From Limanda limanda (taxonomy: Eukaryota; Chordata; Actinopteri; Pleuronectiformes; Pleuronectidae): 64,000 bases of DNA. Location: contig NC_083648.1 in assembly GCF_963576545.1 (NCBI RefSeq), positions 19,019,154 to 19,083,153 on the forward strand, in the 5' to 3' direction. Numbering within the stretch: position 1 is the stretch's first letter; each line of letters opens with the position of its first letter. The notes below the pieces were generated by a model that saw nothing but the letters and a program-made list of their open reading frames with translations, had not been told where the DNA came from and ran no database searches. Both the position numbers and the translations under genes were made by a program. Shown in pieces: positions 44,941-58,300 of the stretch.

Positions 44941-47900
44941 TGATGTTCCTGGGGTCAAGAGAGTTATAATATCATGAGAATTAAGACATGATTTACTAAG
45001 AAAGTCGATATAACGAGAGTTAAGTTGTAGTTGAGCTGAATGTCATGAGATTATGGGAAAAAGTCATAATTTAAAAATACAAAAGTCAAACTCATTGTTT
45101 TTGTTTTTTAGAAACTACAAAATCCCTTTCAAAGACATAGAGATGTAACCACCAATAACAATTGAACATCTTAATTCACGCAACAAATTTAAACTTTTTC
45201 CCATAATATAACGAGTTTATTCTCAAAATCTTTTTTCTCTTCAAGTGGCTCCGACGCTCATAACAGAGTAATAAACAGAGTGTCCACTATATAAATGATA
45301 AGTGAATGAGGGGGTGATTTCTAAGTTGTAGAGCTGCTTTGCATGGAGCTTTCTCTTCCTTCCTCCAGTTTTTATGCTAAGCTAAGCTAAACAACTGCTT
45401 CCTGGAGCTTGATATTAAGCACTAATGTATATGAGTGAGGTATCAATCTTGTCATCTAACTCTCAGACAGAAATGAATGACCATATTTCTCAAAATATTA
45501 CAATCAAATTAACAATAAACTATTGCTTTAAGATGACATATTGTATTTGTACTAAAGGGTTCTCTGTTGTGCTTGATAATGGATGTTTGTTTTTCTTCTC
45601 AAGCATCCCATCATTCACCAGCTGGGCTGAACCGTGGTCAGGATGTGTTTGAGGTTAGGGACGCACTCAGCCGGCGATGGTCACATCAACAGCACAGCTG
45701 CGACCATGAGTCGCTGCAGTGAATAGACGAGGCAATTCACACAAGCTATTGAACGGAGAAGCTCCTGCAGCCCTGTGTCCTGCCTCTGGTTGTTTAACTC
45801 AAATGTTTGCACCATTGTGCACATCGACTGAGCTGAAAGCAAAGTGGCCACTATAAAAACACCCGCAGATGAGAGATGTGACATTAAGTAAGAGCGGATC
45901 TAACCGACCGTGTTAGCCCTCTGACACATCTACTTACAAACACACTCACTCACACTCACATACAAACATGCAAACAAAATGAAAGTCCTTTTTTTTTTTA
46001 GTCAGGGACTAGTGGAATGAGTTACACCAAAGTTAAAGAGGAGGGATTTATTTCCAGCGACTGTGCTTTGGATAGTGTGTTTCTATTGCTGTTATTTGGT
46101 GAAAATGTCATCATTAGTCACTGCCACTTATGGACTCAGCACCCAATTACTGTCAGCCAGGTCCAAACCAGCCAGAGCCGGAACAGCAAGGAACTACTGC
46201 AACGTATATTATTTTAAGTTAATCACATTTAATCAGTGTCCACACAAACATGCAAAATGCTTGGTTTTTATTACAGGCCAAGAATAACTTTTCCAGAGTT
46301 TTCTCCATTATCATTCGAACACCTTCTCAATCATTATTTCATTATCATTATTTGTCAGCTGGGACTCAGTTCAAATCCATGAACCTATGTTGCATATTAT
46401 GTGTTTCATAGTGACTGGATATTGACAATTCCTCCTCTGAGAAAATGGCTATTGATTGACGGTGAAGAGGGAGCCCCTGCCTCCACTTGACCGACAGGAG
46501 GATGGTCTTACTGCTGTTACACATCTGCGCACAGGCTCAGGGGCCTACCAACTCTGTATACTTCCCTAGCAATAAAAGGTCACTGGAGAAGAGATGGTAC
46601 GTCCTTTTATATGTCACAGTTCTGCCTGGAGAAGTGTTGTTTTATTATTTTTCTGCTTCATCTTGTTATTCAACCTTCCTGCTCTTTAAATGTACTTTTT
46701 CCGCCTCTTTCTGTCTCTGGGTGTTTAGAAGGTTAGCGGGTGTCTAATTAGCATCCAAGTCAAAAAACCTTTAAGTTGACCTCAGGGCCCTGGTTAGTCT
46801 GCAGACTGGGCTGCAGAAACGGCCTCACACATGTGCACACACACTCACAGCTGGAGACGTATTGCACTGGTGTATTCTGAGTGCCCAGACTGGTTCACAG
46901 TTGTGTTATAATCCATTAGAGATGGCTGCACGAGTGAGATAACGAGCTGCTTACTCACACTAAGCTCTAATTCAAAACCAGCACAATAAAATTTCAAGCC
47001 AAGACAGCGAATCTGCAAATTGGTCTGTGTTATTTTTGCACAAACAATCGTGGAGCATGAAAGGGTCTGAAATATCCTTTGACTCGCTCTATTGCAGCGT
47101 GACTCCTTTGCTCTTTTTTTATCTTGTCTGAAGTTATTTTTAGTCATAGGTCTTTTTTTCTACCTGTCAGTTTCCATATAGGAATCTCTCTTTCTGTCAT
47201 TTTTCCAGTGCAAAGATTCTGTTTAGATGTTAATAGGAAAGTTACACATTTTGAGAAATATGCTGATTAGCTTTCTAGCTATGTGTATTTCGACAAGCTA
47301 GCTGCAGATTTTTATGCTAAATCATTGGTGCTAAACTGTGCTAACGGGCTGCAGGCTTCAATATGTGCTACCTATGCTAAGGATCGATTGGTTATGTTCA
47401 CCCGAATCTGTTTTTTAATTTATTCATTAGCTGGATTATGCAAAAAAACAATTTCAATCAAACTTGGTGGTGGAATGAAGATAGATGGGATCTTGATTTA
47501 AAAAAATGATTTGTGGCCTTTCACATCGACATATTTTGTGTTGCCATATAATACTCTGTTAAGTAGGAACTAGACAAAATTAGACTCATTTGGCCTTCCC
47601 CCAAGAAATCATGAATACAAAAGCTGCCGTCTTACAAATTTGGAGCAAGTCTGCACATTTGAGTGAACGACCTAAAATGACAGAAACCATGACTTTTTAG
47701 TTTGTGACCCATCCACCTACATGGAGGAAGCAGGTTGTAGGACATATAAGCTACTGCAGCCAGCCACCAGGTAGTGATAGAGACGCATCGGCTTTACTTT
47801 TGGGGAGCTGTCATGTCTTCCCTCTTTACATACAGAATATGAAGAAAAAAAAGTTCAAGATGTTGTTTTAAGGTGTACCAGTCTACTTCTGCTAGTACTT

Positions 47901-49363
47901 GCTAGCAACCAGCATACAGCGAGTTTCAGCTAAAACAGTCTGTTACCTAACTGTGGTTTCCATTTCAACACTACAGTTACAGATTAAAGATAAGAGAGGT
48001 GTGGGTAGCTGGATTTTGTTACAGAGCCAGTCCTCCAGTATCATTTCACAACTAACTGAGCTTCTAGCATATCACATGTAGTGTGCAGGCCTGACAGAGG
48101 TATCAGTCTTCTGGTCTTACGCCTGCAATGAAAGCGAATAGGCACATTCATCAAAATGTCCTAACTAGTCCTTTCCTTTACTTCCTCTGCTGCCTATTTG
48201 ATGTAGTCTTTCTGTCTCGTTATCACATGAATATTGATGAGCTCTTTGCGTCAGACAAAAATTGTAGACCTACTTAATGCGATTTTTTACACCTTTGGCT
48301 CCTCGTTCACTTTACATCCTCATTTGCTTTTATATTTTGTTGAAACGACCGATGCCAGTGCTCAATCGCCCTGCATGCTGTGGCTTCAGCTTCTGTGGGA
48401 AGCAGTGCAGTTTTCCCACACCTCTCACGACTTGACCTGCTCGCATTACACAACATTACACCATGTCCACTGTGAGGTACTTGACCTTTGACCCTGCAGG
48501 ACTGCCACAGTGAGTGTAATGTTTAGGGGTTGAAGAAGTTGTTAAAGGCTGACACTGGATCAGTTTTCGCAGCATTTTCCTTTATCATAGCCCAACACAC
48601 TGCGAAGGCAATGCCCTGACCTGGCTGAATCACGGACATGCCATATTCTGTTAAACAGATCCCTTTGAATTCCCTCAAGGGATTTGACACTTAAAAGTTG
48701 GAACAAGGGGATGCAACTCAAATATGCGTGTGAGGTTGATAATCGTCTTTTCAAAGGGAATTATTAATAGGCCAACTTAGAATAGAAGCTGAAGATACCT
48801 GGGAGCAGTTCTGTCTTCTAGCTGTGTTACATAAACTGTAGTTAATTCATCATCATTTCACCTGGGGGGAGCGAGAGAAAGAGAGAGTGGGGATGAGAGG
48901 GATAGGAGATAATAATATAGTCCCAAAAATGAGTGTATTATAATGAGGCCCTTGATACAGACAAAGCAACAGAATAATGCTGTTTCAGTATTTTATAAAT
49001 GATCATGTATGATCTTGAATTAAAGATCTAATGACTTTAGAAGGTACTTAGCCCTGAAGCTATGATACTAAAGCACCCTCTAGTGACAGGTTTAGTATCT
49101 ACAGCACAAGAGTTGTCAAGAATTCAGTTTATTTGGAACAATTAACCAAACTATTTACATCCAGCAACAAATTAAACTCAAAACAGTGGAAATAATTTGC
49201 ATCTCTCTGTAAGTTTTTGTTTCAGTATCCTTTCAATAGCTATAACAAATATATACAGTATACATATATTATATTGTTTATTCAATTAAATATCTAATGT
49301 GTAGAACAGCTCAAACAAATAAAATCAAAAATAATATTCTCTTTTACACTGTTGTCAAGAGCT
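44941..49363. other. Intergenic between lim2 and zyg11
   Basis: Mostly AT-rich. It contains two copies of a dispersed repeat with 'TTTATGCTAAGCTAAGCTAA' and 'TATCAATCTTGTCATCTAAC' words (about 45345-45540, and a partial one at 47225-47440). No exon could be supported. The 67-residue minus-strand frame at 45681-45884 starts with a hydrophobic stretch but has no recognisable family. The non-coding first exon of lim2 could lie here. Confidence 0.5.
45345..45540 (+). repeat. Dispersed 'GCTAAGCTAAGCTAA' fish repeat
   Basis: The order is 'TTTTTATGCTAAGCTAAGCT', 'GTGAGGTATCAATCTTGTCA', 'TCTAACTCTCAGACAGAAA' and 'TTTCTCAAAATATTACA', ending 'AAACTATTGCTTTAAGATG'. It matches a well-known style of teleost interspersed repeat. 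A partial relative is at 47225-47440. Confidence 0.6.
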
Positions 49364-52300
49364 TCAAGGCCCCCTCTGGCTGCTGAAGGCCCCTGAGTGA
49401 CTCTGCTGTTGCTCTACCATCCGTAAGATGCTCTCTGAAAGTCCCTTAATGTCTCCGTGTGTGTCAGGATTCACAGCCAGAGCCCTCAGAAGTTCCGTCA
49501 CGCCTTCCTTCTCCAACATGTTCCTGTAATGGGAAGCTAGAGGACAGTGGAGGTAGAAGAAGATGAGAGACGGATAATACCCCAGGCCTAGAAATGTCCT
49601 GACCAATCAGAATGAGACAGACACCTCTGGGCAGGGCCGGCCCTGGCAATGTTGGCGCCCTAGGCGGGATTTCAGAATGGCTCTGGGCACTTATCATTGA
49701 GGCAAAATGCCTAGAAATGTCCCACTCTTGGTGTTCGGGAAGTACAATACGTGGAACACTTCTAGGCACTTATCATAGTAGCAAAATGCCTAGAATTGTC
49801 CCGACCAATCAGAATGGGCCGGACACTTATAGGCACTTATCATTGAGGGGAAATGCCTAGAAATGTCCCACTCTCGTGGTTAGGGATCTGCAATACTTGG
49901 GACACTTGTAAAAACATATCATTATAGCAAAATGTCTTGAATTGTCACACATTTCTGGTTAGGGATGTACAATACGTAGGACACTTGTAGGCACTTAACA
50001 TTGTAGCAAAAATGCCGAGAAATGTCCTGACCAATCAGAATGAGCCGGACACTTCTAGGCACTTATCATTAAGGCAAATGCCTAGAAATGTCCCACAATT
50101 TTGGTTAGGGAAATACAATACATGGGAAACTTGTAGGCACTTATCATTGAGGCAAAATGCCTAGAAATGTCCCACTCTCGTGGTTAGGGATCTGCAATAC
50201 TTGAGACACTTGTAGGAACTTATCATTATAGCAAAATGCCTTGAATTGTCCCACACTTGTGGTTAGGGTTTGTATAATATGTGGGACACTTGGGACACAA
50301 ACCAACTGACTGTTATTAAATAAGGTGGTATATTCTATGGAAAGTAACTAAAGAAAGACCGATGATATGCTCTGTTTTACATCTGTGTGGGTTATACAAA
50401 GATATCCCCCTTTGTGTTTGCCATATTCAAACTTCCCCTGGGGTCTCCATAGTGGTGTTTGTGTGTCTTACTGTTTTGACTGCAGACCAGATGTATGGCC
50501 CAGACTGCCCACAGCTGCACTCCCGAGGGCTGACATGTCTGGAGCAGGGGGCAGAATGGATTGAACGACCTGAAACCAGGACAGGTTGCTGAGATTAAAA
50601 AACGGAAAAGAGTCACTCTTCACATTGTTTTGATCATTTATTTTGTGCTTGAAGTACCAGATGGTCGATTTTCCATTTGGGCTTCGGTGCAAAATGAAGT
50701 GTCACCAGCAGAAATAAAAATTTTTAATAGGTTTCTTGTGATTGTCTGAGCTTCCTGTCGCACTAGTGTTCACTCTGAAAAATCCCTATGTGGGAACTCA
50801 GGGTATACAAGGGCAGCGCGTTGGTGGGGTGGGTAGCACCTCCCAGCAAGAAGGTTCCTGTTTCAATCCTGGTTCAACCTGGGTCTTATGTGTTTGCATG
50901 TTTTACTCCAGGTTCTCCAGCTTCCTTCCACAGTCCAAAGACATGCAGATTGAGATGAGGCTAGTGTGGGAGTCTATAGGAATGTGAGAGTAAATGGTTG
51001 TCTCTGTATGGTGGCCCTGTAATGGGCTGGTTACCTATACAGGTTGTAACCAACCTCTCACCCAATGGCAGCTGGGATTGGCTCCAACAGCTTCCCCCCA
51101 CCCATGACCCTCGAAGGTTAATCGGTATAGATAATGGATAATTTATACAGGTAATAAAATCATGTTAAAAGTAGTCAGTGTTTCATCCAATGCATATATC
51201 ATATTATTAAATATATATTTATATATAAATATATAGATATTAAATCAGCAACGACTGATGTTATGTAAGAGTGTAGGATGTGTAATTGACGAGAAAGTGA
51301 ACATTATGCAACATACATTTGACGTTGAGGTGCAAATGCATTTAAAGAGACTGCTTTCAAAAGCTTTCCTTCTGTTCTGTGCAGTTTGCTTTTCTCTCAC
51401 CTGTACGAGACCATTTCTCTCTCCAGCTGAGTCCATGTCATTATGGAAGCGTGCTGCAGTGGAGAGTCACAACAGTGAAAAGAGGTGAATGTCATTGTCT
51501 GTTAAAAGAAAAAACATCAAACCAAAAACACACACCAGCTGCTTCAGTATGTTGGCGCGGAGCTCAGTGTCCAGGGTCCAGGCCTCCAGTCTGGAGGTGA
51601 GCTGCGCAAGAATCCCTCCGGCAAAGTAACGGACCCCGACCTCCACCTGGGGGTCCTGCAGGATGGTGAGGATGTGTTCCAGCAGATCCTCCTCCAGCAG
51701 CTGAGACTGCAGCTCCTCCACCTCGGCTATGTTGTTCTGAAAGAGAGAAAAGCGATTACAGAAATGACAGCAACAACAGCGTTAGGGCTAGAAGCGATTC
51801 AAGAACTGTTTTATGTTAGATTGTCTACAGATCATTAATACTGCCTGCAAATTAATTTGAACTATAACAGGACTTTAGGATTTAATGTAGATAATGTGTG
51901 TTCAAACAATATTAAATCCTGAATCTAGGAATGATTGCAATAATACAATTAAAATAACTTTATTTTGGCCTCAAAACACAACAGTTAGTCCAAATAAGCA
52001 ATCAAATCAAGACCATGCAGCCCTCTGGCACACAGAGCATGTAATAAAAAAAATCCAAAAATCCCTTTCACAACTATTAACGGAACATTCGCACACACAG
52101 AGAACCCACCAGGAGGCCAAGAACTTTCTGCTGAATAGAAGGTTCAGTGTAGTAGGACTGTAAAAGAAAATGGCACAGCACACAAATAAAAATGTTTGTC
52201 TCTGATGCTCCATGAAGGCGCATTTTCATTATGCATACATCAGTGCATTTTTTCAGGGCACTCTTACCTCCAGAACCTCCTCGTACAGCTCCAGGCCCTG

Positions 52301-55300
52301 GCACTGGATGAAGTTGTGGGCCGCAGAGGGCATCTCGTCCGTCAAGTTCCACAGAGCACTCAGGGCAAACTTCAGAGTGGAGTCCATCACTCCCCCCATG
52401 GCCTTCTGCTGCACGATAGCCAGCAGCTGCTGTGGGACGGAGTCGAGCAGAAGAGAACACATGAGGCATCAGGGGATTATGGTGATGTGTTGATAAACAA
52501 GAAACATCCTCTGGTAAGGAGGTGGGCCGCATTGAATAACACACGCATTTGTTGAATAAAAGGACATGCATTTGAATATGTGGCACCCGCCCTACAATAA
52601 ATGAAAATGAGAATTACCGCCCTGTGGAAGTATGCCTCCTCCAACCAATGCAGTTTCAATCTACATATTTATTCTTCCAGACTCATATGAGGTCACTGTA
52701 ACTTCTGACCTTTGACCTTTGACCAAACAAATCTTATTATTTAATCTCTGAGTCTGTGTCTGAATTCAGGGGATACCTCTTTTGGACGACTGCAATTTTC
52801 CAGAAGGCCTAACCAAAAACAAACGGCTAATGTACAGAGGCTTTCCATGATCAGGGTCACTGGCTCCTCCCACCCTTATTACTGTTGCCTAGCAACAGAA
52901 CTGAACTTGGACACCATGAGAAAGTCTCACTGCCCTTTGATTTTTTAACATTACCGTTAGTTGTTCGGGTTAAGTTGAAGCGTGACTCTCAAGCAAATCA
53001 TCACTTTGTCACTTAGTTTCTCAGGGATATAAAGCCTTCGAAATGGGACAGACTAGTTGCGACACAGTGATGCAATGGGTCCTCAAATGCAGCCACTGAA
53101 GGATGCAGCCCCTGAATTGAGACACAGCTAAAGTTTGTCAAACATTTGTGACAGATTTGAAAGGATTATTAAGTCACAGTGACCTTGAACTTTGAGATCG
53201 GTGCCTCTGATGTATGACCTCCAATGACAGAGCATGAGAGAGAGAGAGGGGGATCTAGAAATACACTCATGCATATCTAGTGCTAAGTTGGGAACGTTGT
53301 GCAAGTATGAAACCAAATACCCTGAAAATGGAAAGGTACCTTCATAATGAAGACGTCCTTGCTGAGCTTTGCAGTCTGCTCTGTGGACAACTGCAAACAA
53401 AACAAACAGGCGAGAGAGTCGCTGAGCTTCACCCACTTTTTTAAATGTCACACAAGAACAAGCAGTTCTTTTGTATTACAGGGGAAATTGACCCCTATTA
53501 AACAGGAGTAAATGAAAGTATAAAGGTGGCTGTTGAAAGTGGTGTCAGAGAAGCAGGGGAGAGCTCAACACATGGGAATGACAGGTGTGCACCATTTCCC
53601 TGCAGCAGACTAACACACTGTAATTGAGCAGAGTCTTGACCTTGGCCACCAGGACGGAGATGACAGCCACAGCCATCCTCTGCAGGGTCGGATCCTCGTG
53701 GCTGCTCAGCCAGTTAATCACCAGCGTGGCTGCTAAATACCTGAACCATGATGACAGCATGGGGTATAAGGAAAGCAGTATTAGAAAAATATACCAACAA
53801 TCCACACGCACGCCTCACTTCAGGTCAGCACTTTCACATCTGGAAGCACTTTTTTCTTTTGGCAGTTTGACTTCAAGACATAACATATTTTAGCTGGATC
53901 AAAATCGGCTGGAAAAACAAGTGTCATGCCTTTAGTGCAGTGGTTATCTTGGCTGCCGCTTGACCGCAGGCTCATACGTCGCAGCTATAGTGAGTGAAAG
54001 TAAACTAACCTGTCAAAAGGGACATCCTGCAGGATGTAGTCACTGCAGAGAGCCAGCAGGCAGTTTTTCTGCACCTGGAGAGATGAAATAATTCATGAAT
54101 ATTGAATAAACACATGGGTTTAAGAAAATATAGGAGTTAATGTGCATACGGTTTTTTAGAGTGTCTATGAATACTGTGTGAAAGTGGCAGAATGAGAGCT
54201 GTAATGAAAAGGCAATATTTAAATCAGAATATAAATCGAAATCCGTTTTATGAAAAGCAAACTGGTAGCAACCTCCTCTGTCACATTTTGTCCTGCTCAT
54301 GTGTAACTACATGGTGTCATGATGGATGTGAAGCCCCCGACCTGATGGTGGCTGGGGAAGCTCTTCATGGCGTTGAGCAGCTGGGTGATTGCGGAGGTGA
54401 GCAGGCCGACGGGCATGGCCTCAGCCAGGTCCTGGGTGGTCAGGTTGAACGCGCATGCAGTGGCCACCAGGTGGACGTGCAAAGAGGTGGGGTGGCTCCG
54501 CATGGCGCTCAGCACCAGCTGTGGGAAACAGGCGGCCTGTGTCACGATTAGGGTTGCAAAGGGGCGGAAACTTTCCGGAAACTTTCCATGGGAAGTTTAG
54601 CTCGGGAATTTTGGGAATTTTGAAAAAAAAAAAAATACGCAAATTAAACGCTGAGCAATAAAAAGCATCATTCAAAACTCTATTTTAAAGATATATGGAA
54701 TGAAGCACACGCTGCACGTTGAATTTCAACCCTCCACTGTGCATTCTTCCATCACATGCACAGATAACTCCCAGCATCCTTCACTCTACAGCAGGGCTAT
54801 AGAGGCCTGCTGTAGTGTGCAGGACTAGTCAGGTAAGTTTCGATGATATTACTGGGGAAAATATATTAGCATGCTGATTGAGGATTGTTCATCTGTTCAT
54901 CTAGCCTATTTCCATTAATTTATCCATCAATTGTAAAATATGTTTACAGACGATTCCAATTGTTTGGCTAACTATTTACATCTGTGGCATTGCATTAGCG
55001 CTTTTTTACAAACTTTTTTCTTATCTTATTCTACAGAACAATGCCACGTGCACTCTCTCATGTGTGGAGACATTTCACCCCATAGAATGTAGAAGGAAAG
55101 GCTGTGTACATTTGCAAATATTGTGCAAAGACCTATGTTAAGAATGACACAACGATGCAGAAGCATATAGTCAAGTGCCCAAAGTTTCCTCAGGGCTCAA
55201 ATCAGCCTATGAAAAAACAAAATGTTTATATTTATGTCTGTATATGACAAGGTAAATACAGTTAGTATAAATTACCCACAACATTTCCAGTTTATTCCCG

Positions 55301-58300
55301 TTAATTCCCGTTAATTCCCGTATATTCCCGTTTATTCCTGTTAATTCCCGTATATTCCCGTTAATTCCCGTTAATTCCCGTTAATTCCCATGGAAAGTTT
55401 CCAACTTTGAATATTCCCAGAATTTTGCAACCCTAGTCACGATCATGATGGTTTGAGAGTCAGTAAATGTTTGTGTTTGTGTCTGTAACTGTCACACTGG
55501 AAACTGTCTGGAAACGATTCCCAGCTTGGTGTTAGTGTGTGACGTTCCAACCTCTGCAACTGCTCACCAAGCTGTGGGGTTAGACTGTTCTCTCTCTGCA
55601 AGACTCCTCCAAAAACAGCCTCATTACCTCTGATCACATCCAAGTACAGTCATGGGGAAGACCACTCACGAGAAGATTTAACTTTGGCTGTGCTGCATGT
55701 TCAAACTGAGCTATTTCTGAGCACAATGCTCCTCAACAACAGCACTGAATCTATAGTAAAGAACATTTCAACAGTGTATGTGAATACATGGGAGAGATTT
55801 TAGCTAAAACTAGTATTGCATTCAGTTTGCCTGTTAACTAAAGGAATTGAATTTGCTGTTATGTATGACAAAAAAAATAAGCTGAATCCAAAGAATGTTT
55901 TGCATTTTTGGTTGAAAAAAATGACTTAATTGTTAATTGATAAGCAAAATAGCTAAATTGTTTAACCTCTTGTCGAAATGTTCTACAGTCAAGGAATTAA
56001 CTAGACTGCGATACCTTCAGCATATCCGGCCGTGGTTTGTCGATGTCTGTGGTTAGATTATAGAGATGGACGAGGGACTCTCGTATGAAACACTCCCTGT
56101 CTCTGTACCTTCTCAGGGCCTCACAAACCTGGTTCTCATTAGCCTCTCCGGTTACCTTAAAACACACACAGCACATCAGCAGCGTCACAGACATGGAAAA
56201 CACTGTGCATATTCAGGAAAGGCATAAGAAGGAGCCTCGAGTCAAAGTCAAATTGGAAATGTATGCACAAGTCAAGCTTCTGCATCTATTTAAGACATTC
56301 AGAGTGTCCTGGCATGTCACAGACAACAGTGTGGCATCAACTCTGTGCCCAGTGCTGACACTACATCCTTACTTTGAGGTTTGCCTGTGAAGAAAGGACG
56401 TCACAGGAGCTAACCCCGGTGGCTAGCAGGCCCAAGAAGACCAGCCCACCTCTGGCCTCCACAAATGCTCGGACTGCTGCTTCTGTGACTGTCTTTCGCC
56501 CGGAGATATCGAGAGAAATGAGGGAAGGGAGAACCTGGGGACTCCCCTCCATGAGCTGTTGCACCAGCTCCTCCCCGTCTCTCCCGCCATTGTCATCCAT
56601 TGCAAAGTGGTCATCTGAGAAGTCCAGATGCCTGAGAGCGTGGAGCTGGCCGAGGACAGAGAGCAGCCTGGCAGGGGACATATCCAGCTGCCGCAGCCGG
56701 TGGGCGATTACAGACCTGAGGGTGTTCTTGCACTGAAGGAGCGCCGTGAGCTTTGAGACAGCAGTGCACGAGATATCCAGCGTCTCCAACTGAGGGAGAG
56801 TGCAGATATCGTCCAGGGCAGCATCGGTCAGGTCTGTGTTGGCCAGGTTTAGCGTCCTCAGGCCCTGCAGAGAGCTGAAGCCAACTCGGACCCTTCCATC
56901 CTCCGGCAGAGACCCCCAGTCCAGATGCAGCCCATTGAGAGACAACCTCTGCAGGCTGGACCTGCACTCCAGGTTGGCAGCAAGGCCTGAGATAATGTCA
57001 GCCCCAGTGATGCCGCCAGAGACCCAGGAGGCATCTAGTTCCTGGAGGCGGTGAGGGCAGAGGGCCAGGTGGAACGCCTCGGTGGAAACGGGGCAGCAGC
57101 GGACGGCGGCTCGGCGCAGGCGGAGCTCTTTACAGTTTCGGAAAATCCCAACAGTTGTGTCATTCAGTATCCCTTGTTGGGAGAAGCAAACAGAGCGATG
57201 TTGTAGGAAAAAGTAGCATCAGTTTTCCCAAATTCATGTTTGTGGAGTAGAAATTTCCCATCAAGTCAGCCTGGCATATAGTACACTGTGAACTTATACA
57301 TGATATGATGACAGAATGAAGGATGTTGGTATTCTTACAGTTTATCGTAGAAAGTTGTGGCTGAAGAATTAATTTAATAAAATCTTATATATGTAGATTA
57401 TCTTCCTATTAACCACTGGTCAATGTTTTTGGCACTATTCCGGTTTGCGCTTTAATCATAGACTGCAGTTCATATCCTATCTACCCTATTCCTATTTCAC
57501 ATGAGTTTTTGTTGTGTTCTCATTTGTTGTATACTTATGTTTACACCTGGTTAAGAGAAAAATAGCATTTCAATCCTGTCTATGTCCTGAATAGAGAATA
57601 GAGTTGACTTTGACTATCTTTTTTAATATCTCAGACATATACAGTTTACATCCTGATACAATCATCCTGTGTATCTAAGTTTTACAGTAGGGACAGGTGT
57701 ATATTCTGTACATATTATCTGTATTTTGTATCTATTTAAATTCTTTATTTTGTTATTTTTTATACTTTCAGATGTTCTCTTGTCTCATTCAGCCTATCTG
57801 CCGCAGGTTATTAGCTGATCTTATTTTATTTTATCTCATCTTATCAGAACATATAGCGAACTACTGTCCTATAGAAGCTGCAGTTTCCCTCCTTTGGGAA
57901 TCCCAATGTTCCTGGGTCTCCCTCACCCACCTGTGGTTGCCATTTTGCGCAGAAGCTGGTCGGCCATCTCCTGTGGAAAGAGCGGGGCCCAGGTGAGGCA
58001 CATGGAGCCGTCTGCTCGCCTGCTGCACAGTGAGTCCAGGCTTGAACACACCTGAGCCAGGCAGAGGTCGCCCAAGGCCTGGGGGCCCTCAGAATCCTAA
58101 ACACAACAGCAGGTAATAAGAAGAGTCATTCCACTGGGTAATCACATATTGTAGAGCTGCAAAAGTGTAGTGAACCTTAAAAGATAAAACGCCTCCATAC
58201 TGCTCATGTGGTGTCATCCAAGTGTCTGCAAGCCCTGACATTCATTACATTACATTACATTTAATTTAGCTGACGCTTTTATCCAAAGCGACTTACAATA

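Noticed and set aside
45681..45884. 67-residue minus-strand frame with a hydrophobic start, considered as a small secreted peptide
   Set aside because: No family resemblance, no processing-site pattern and no supporting splice or promoter context.
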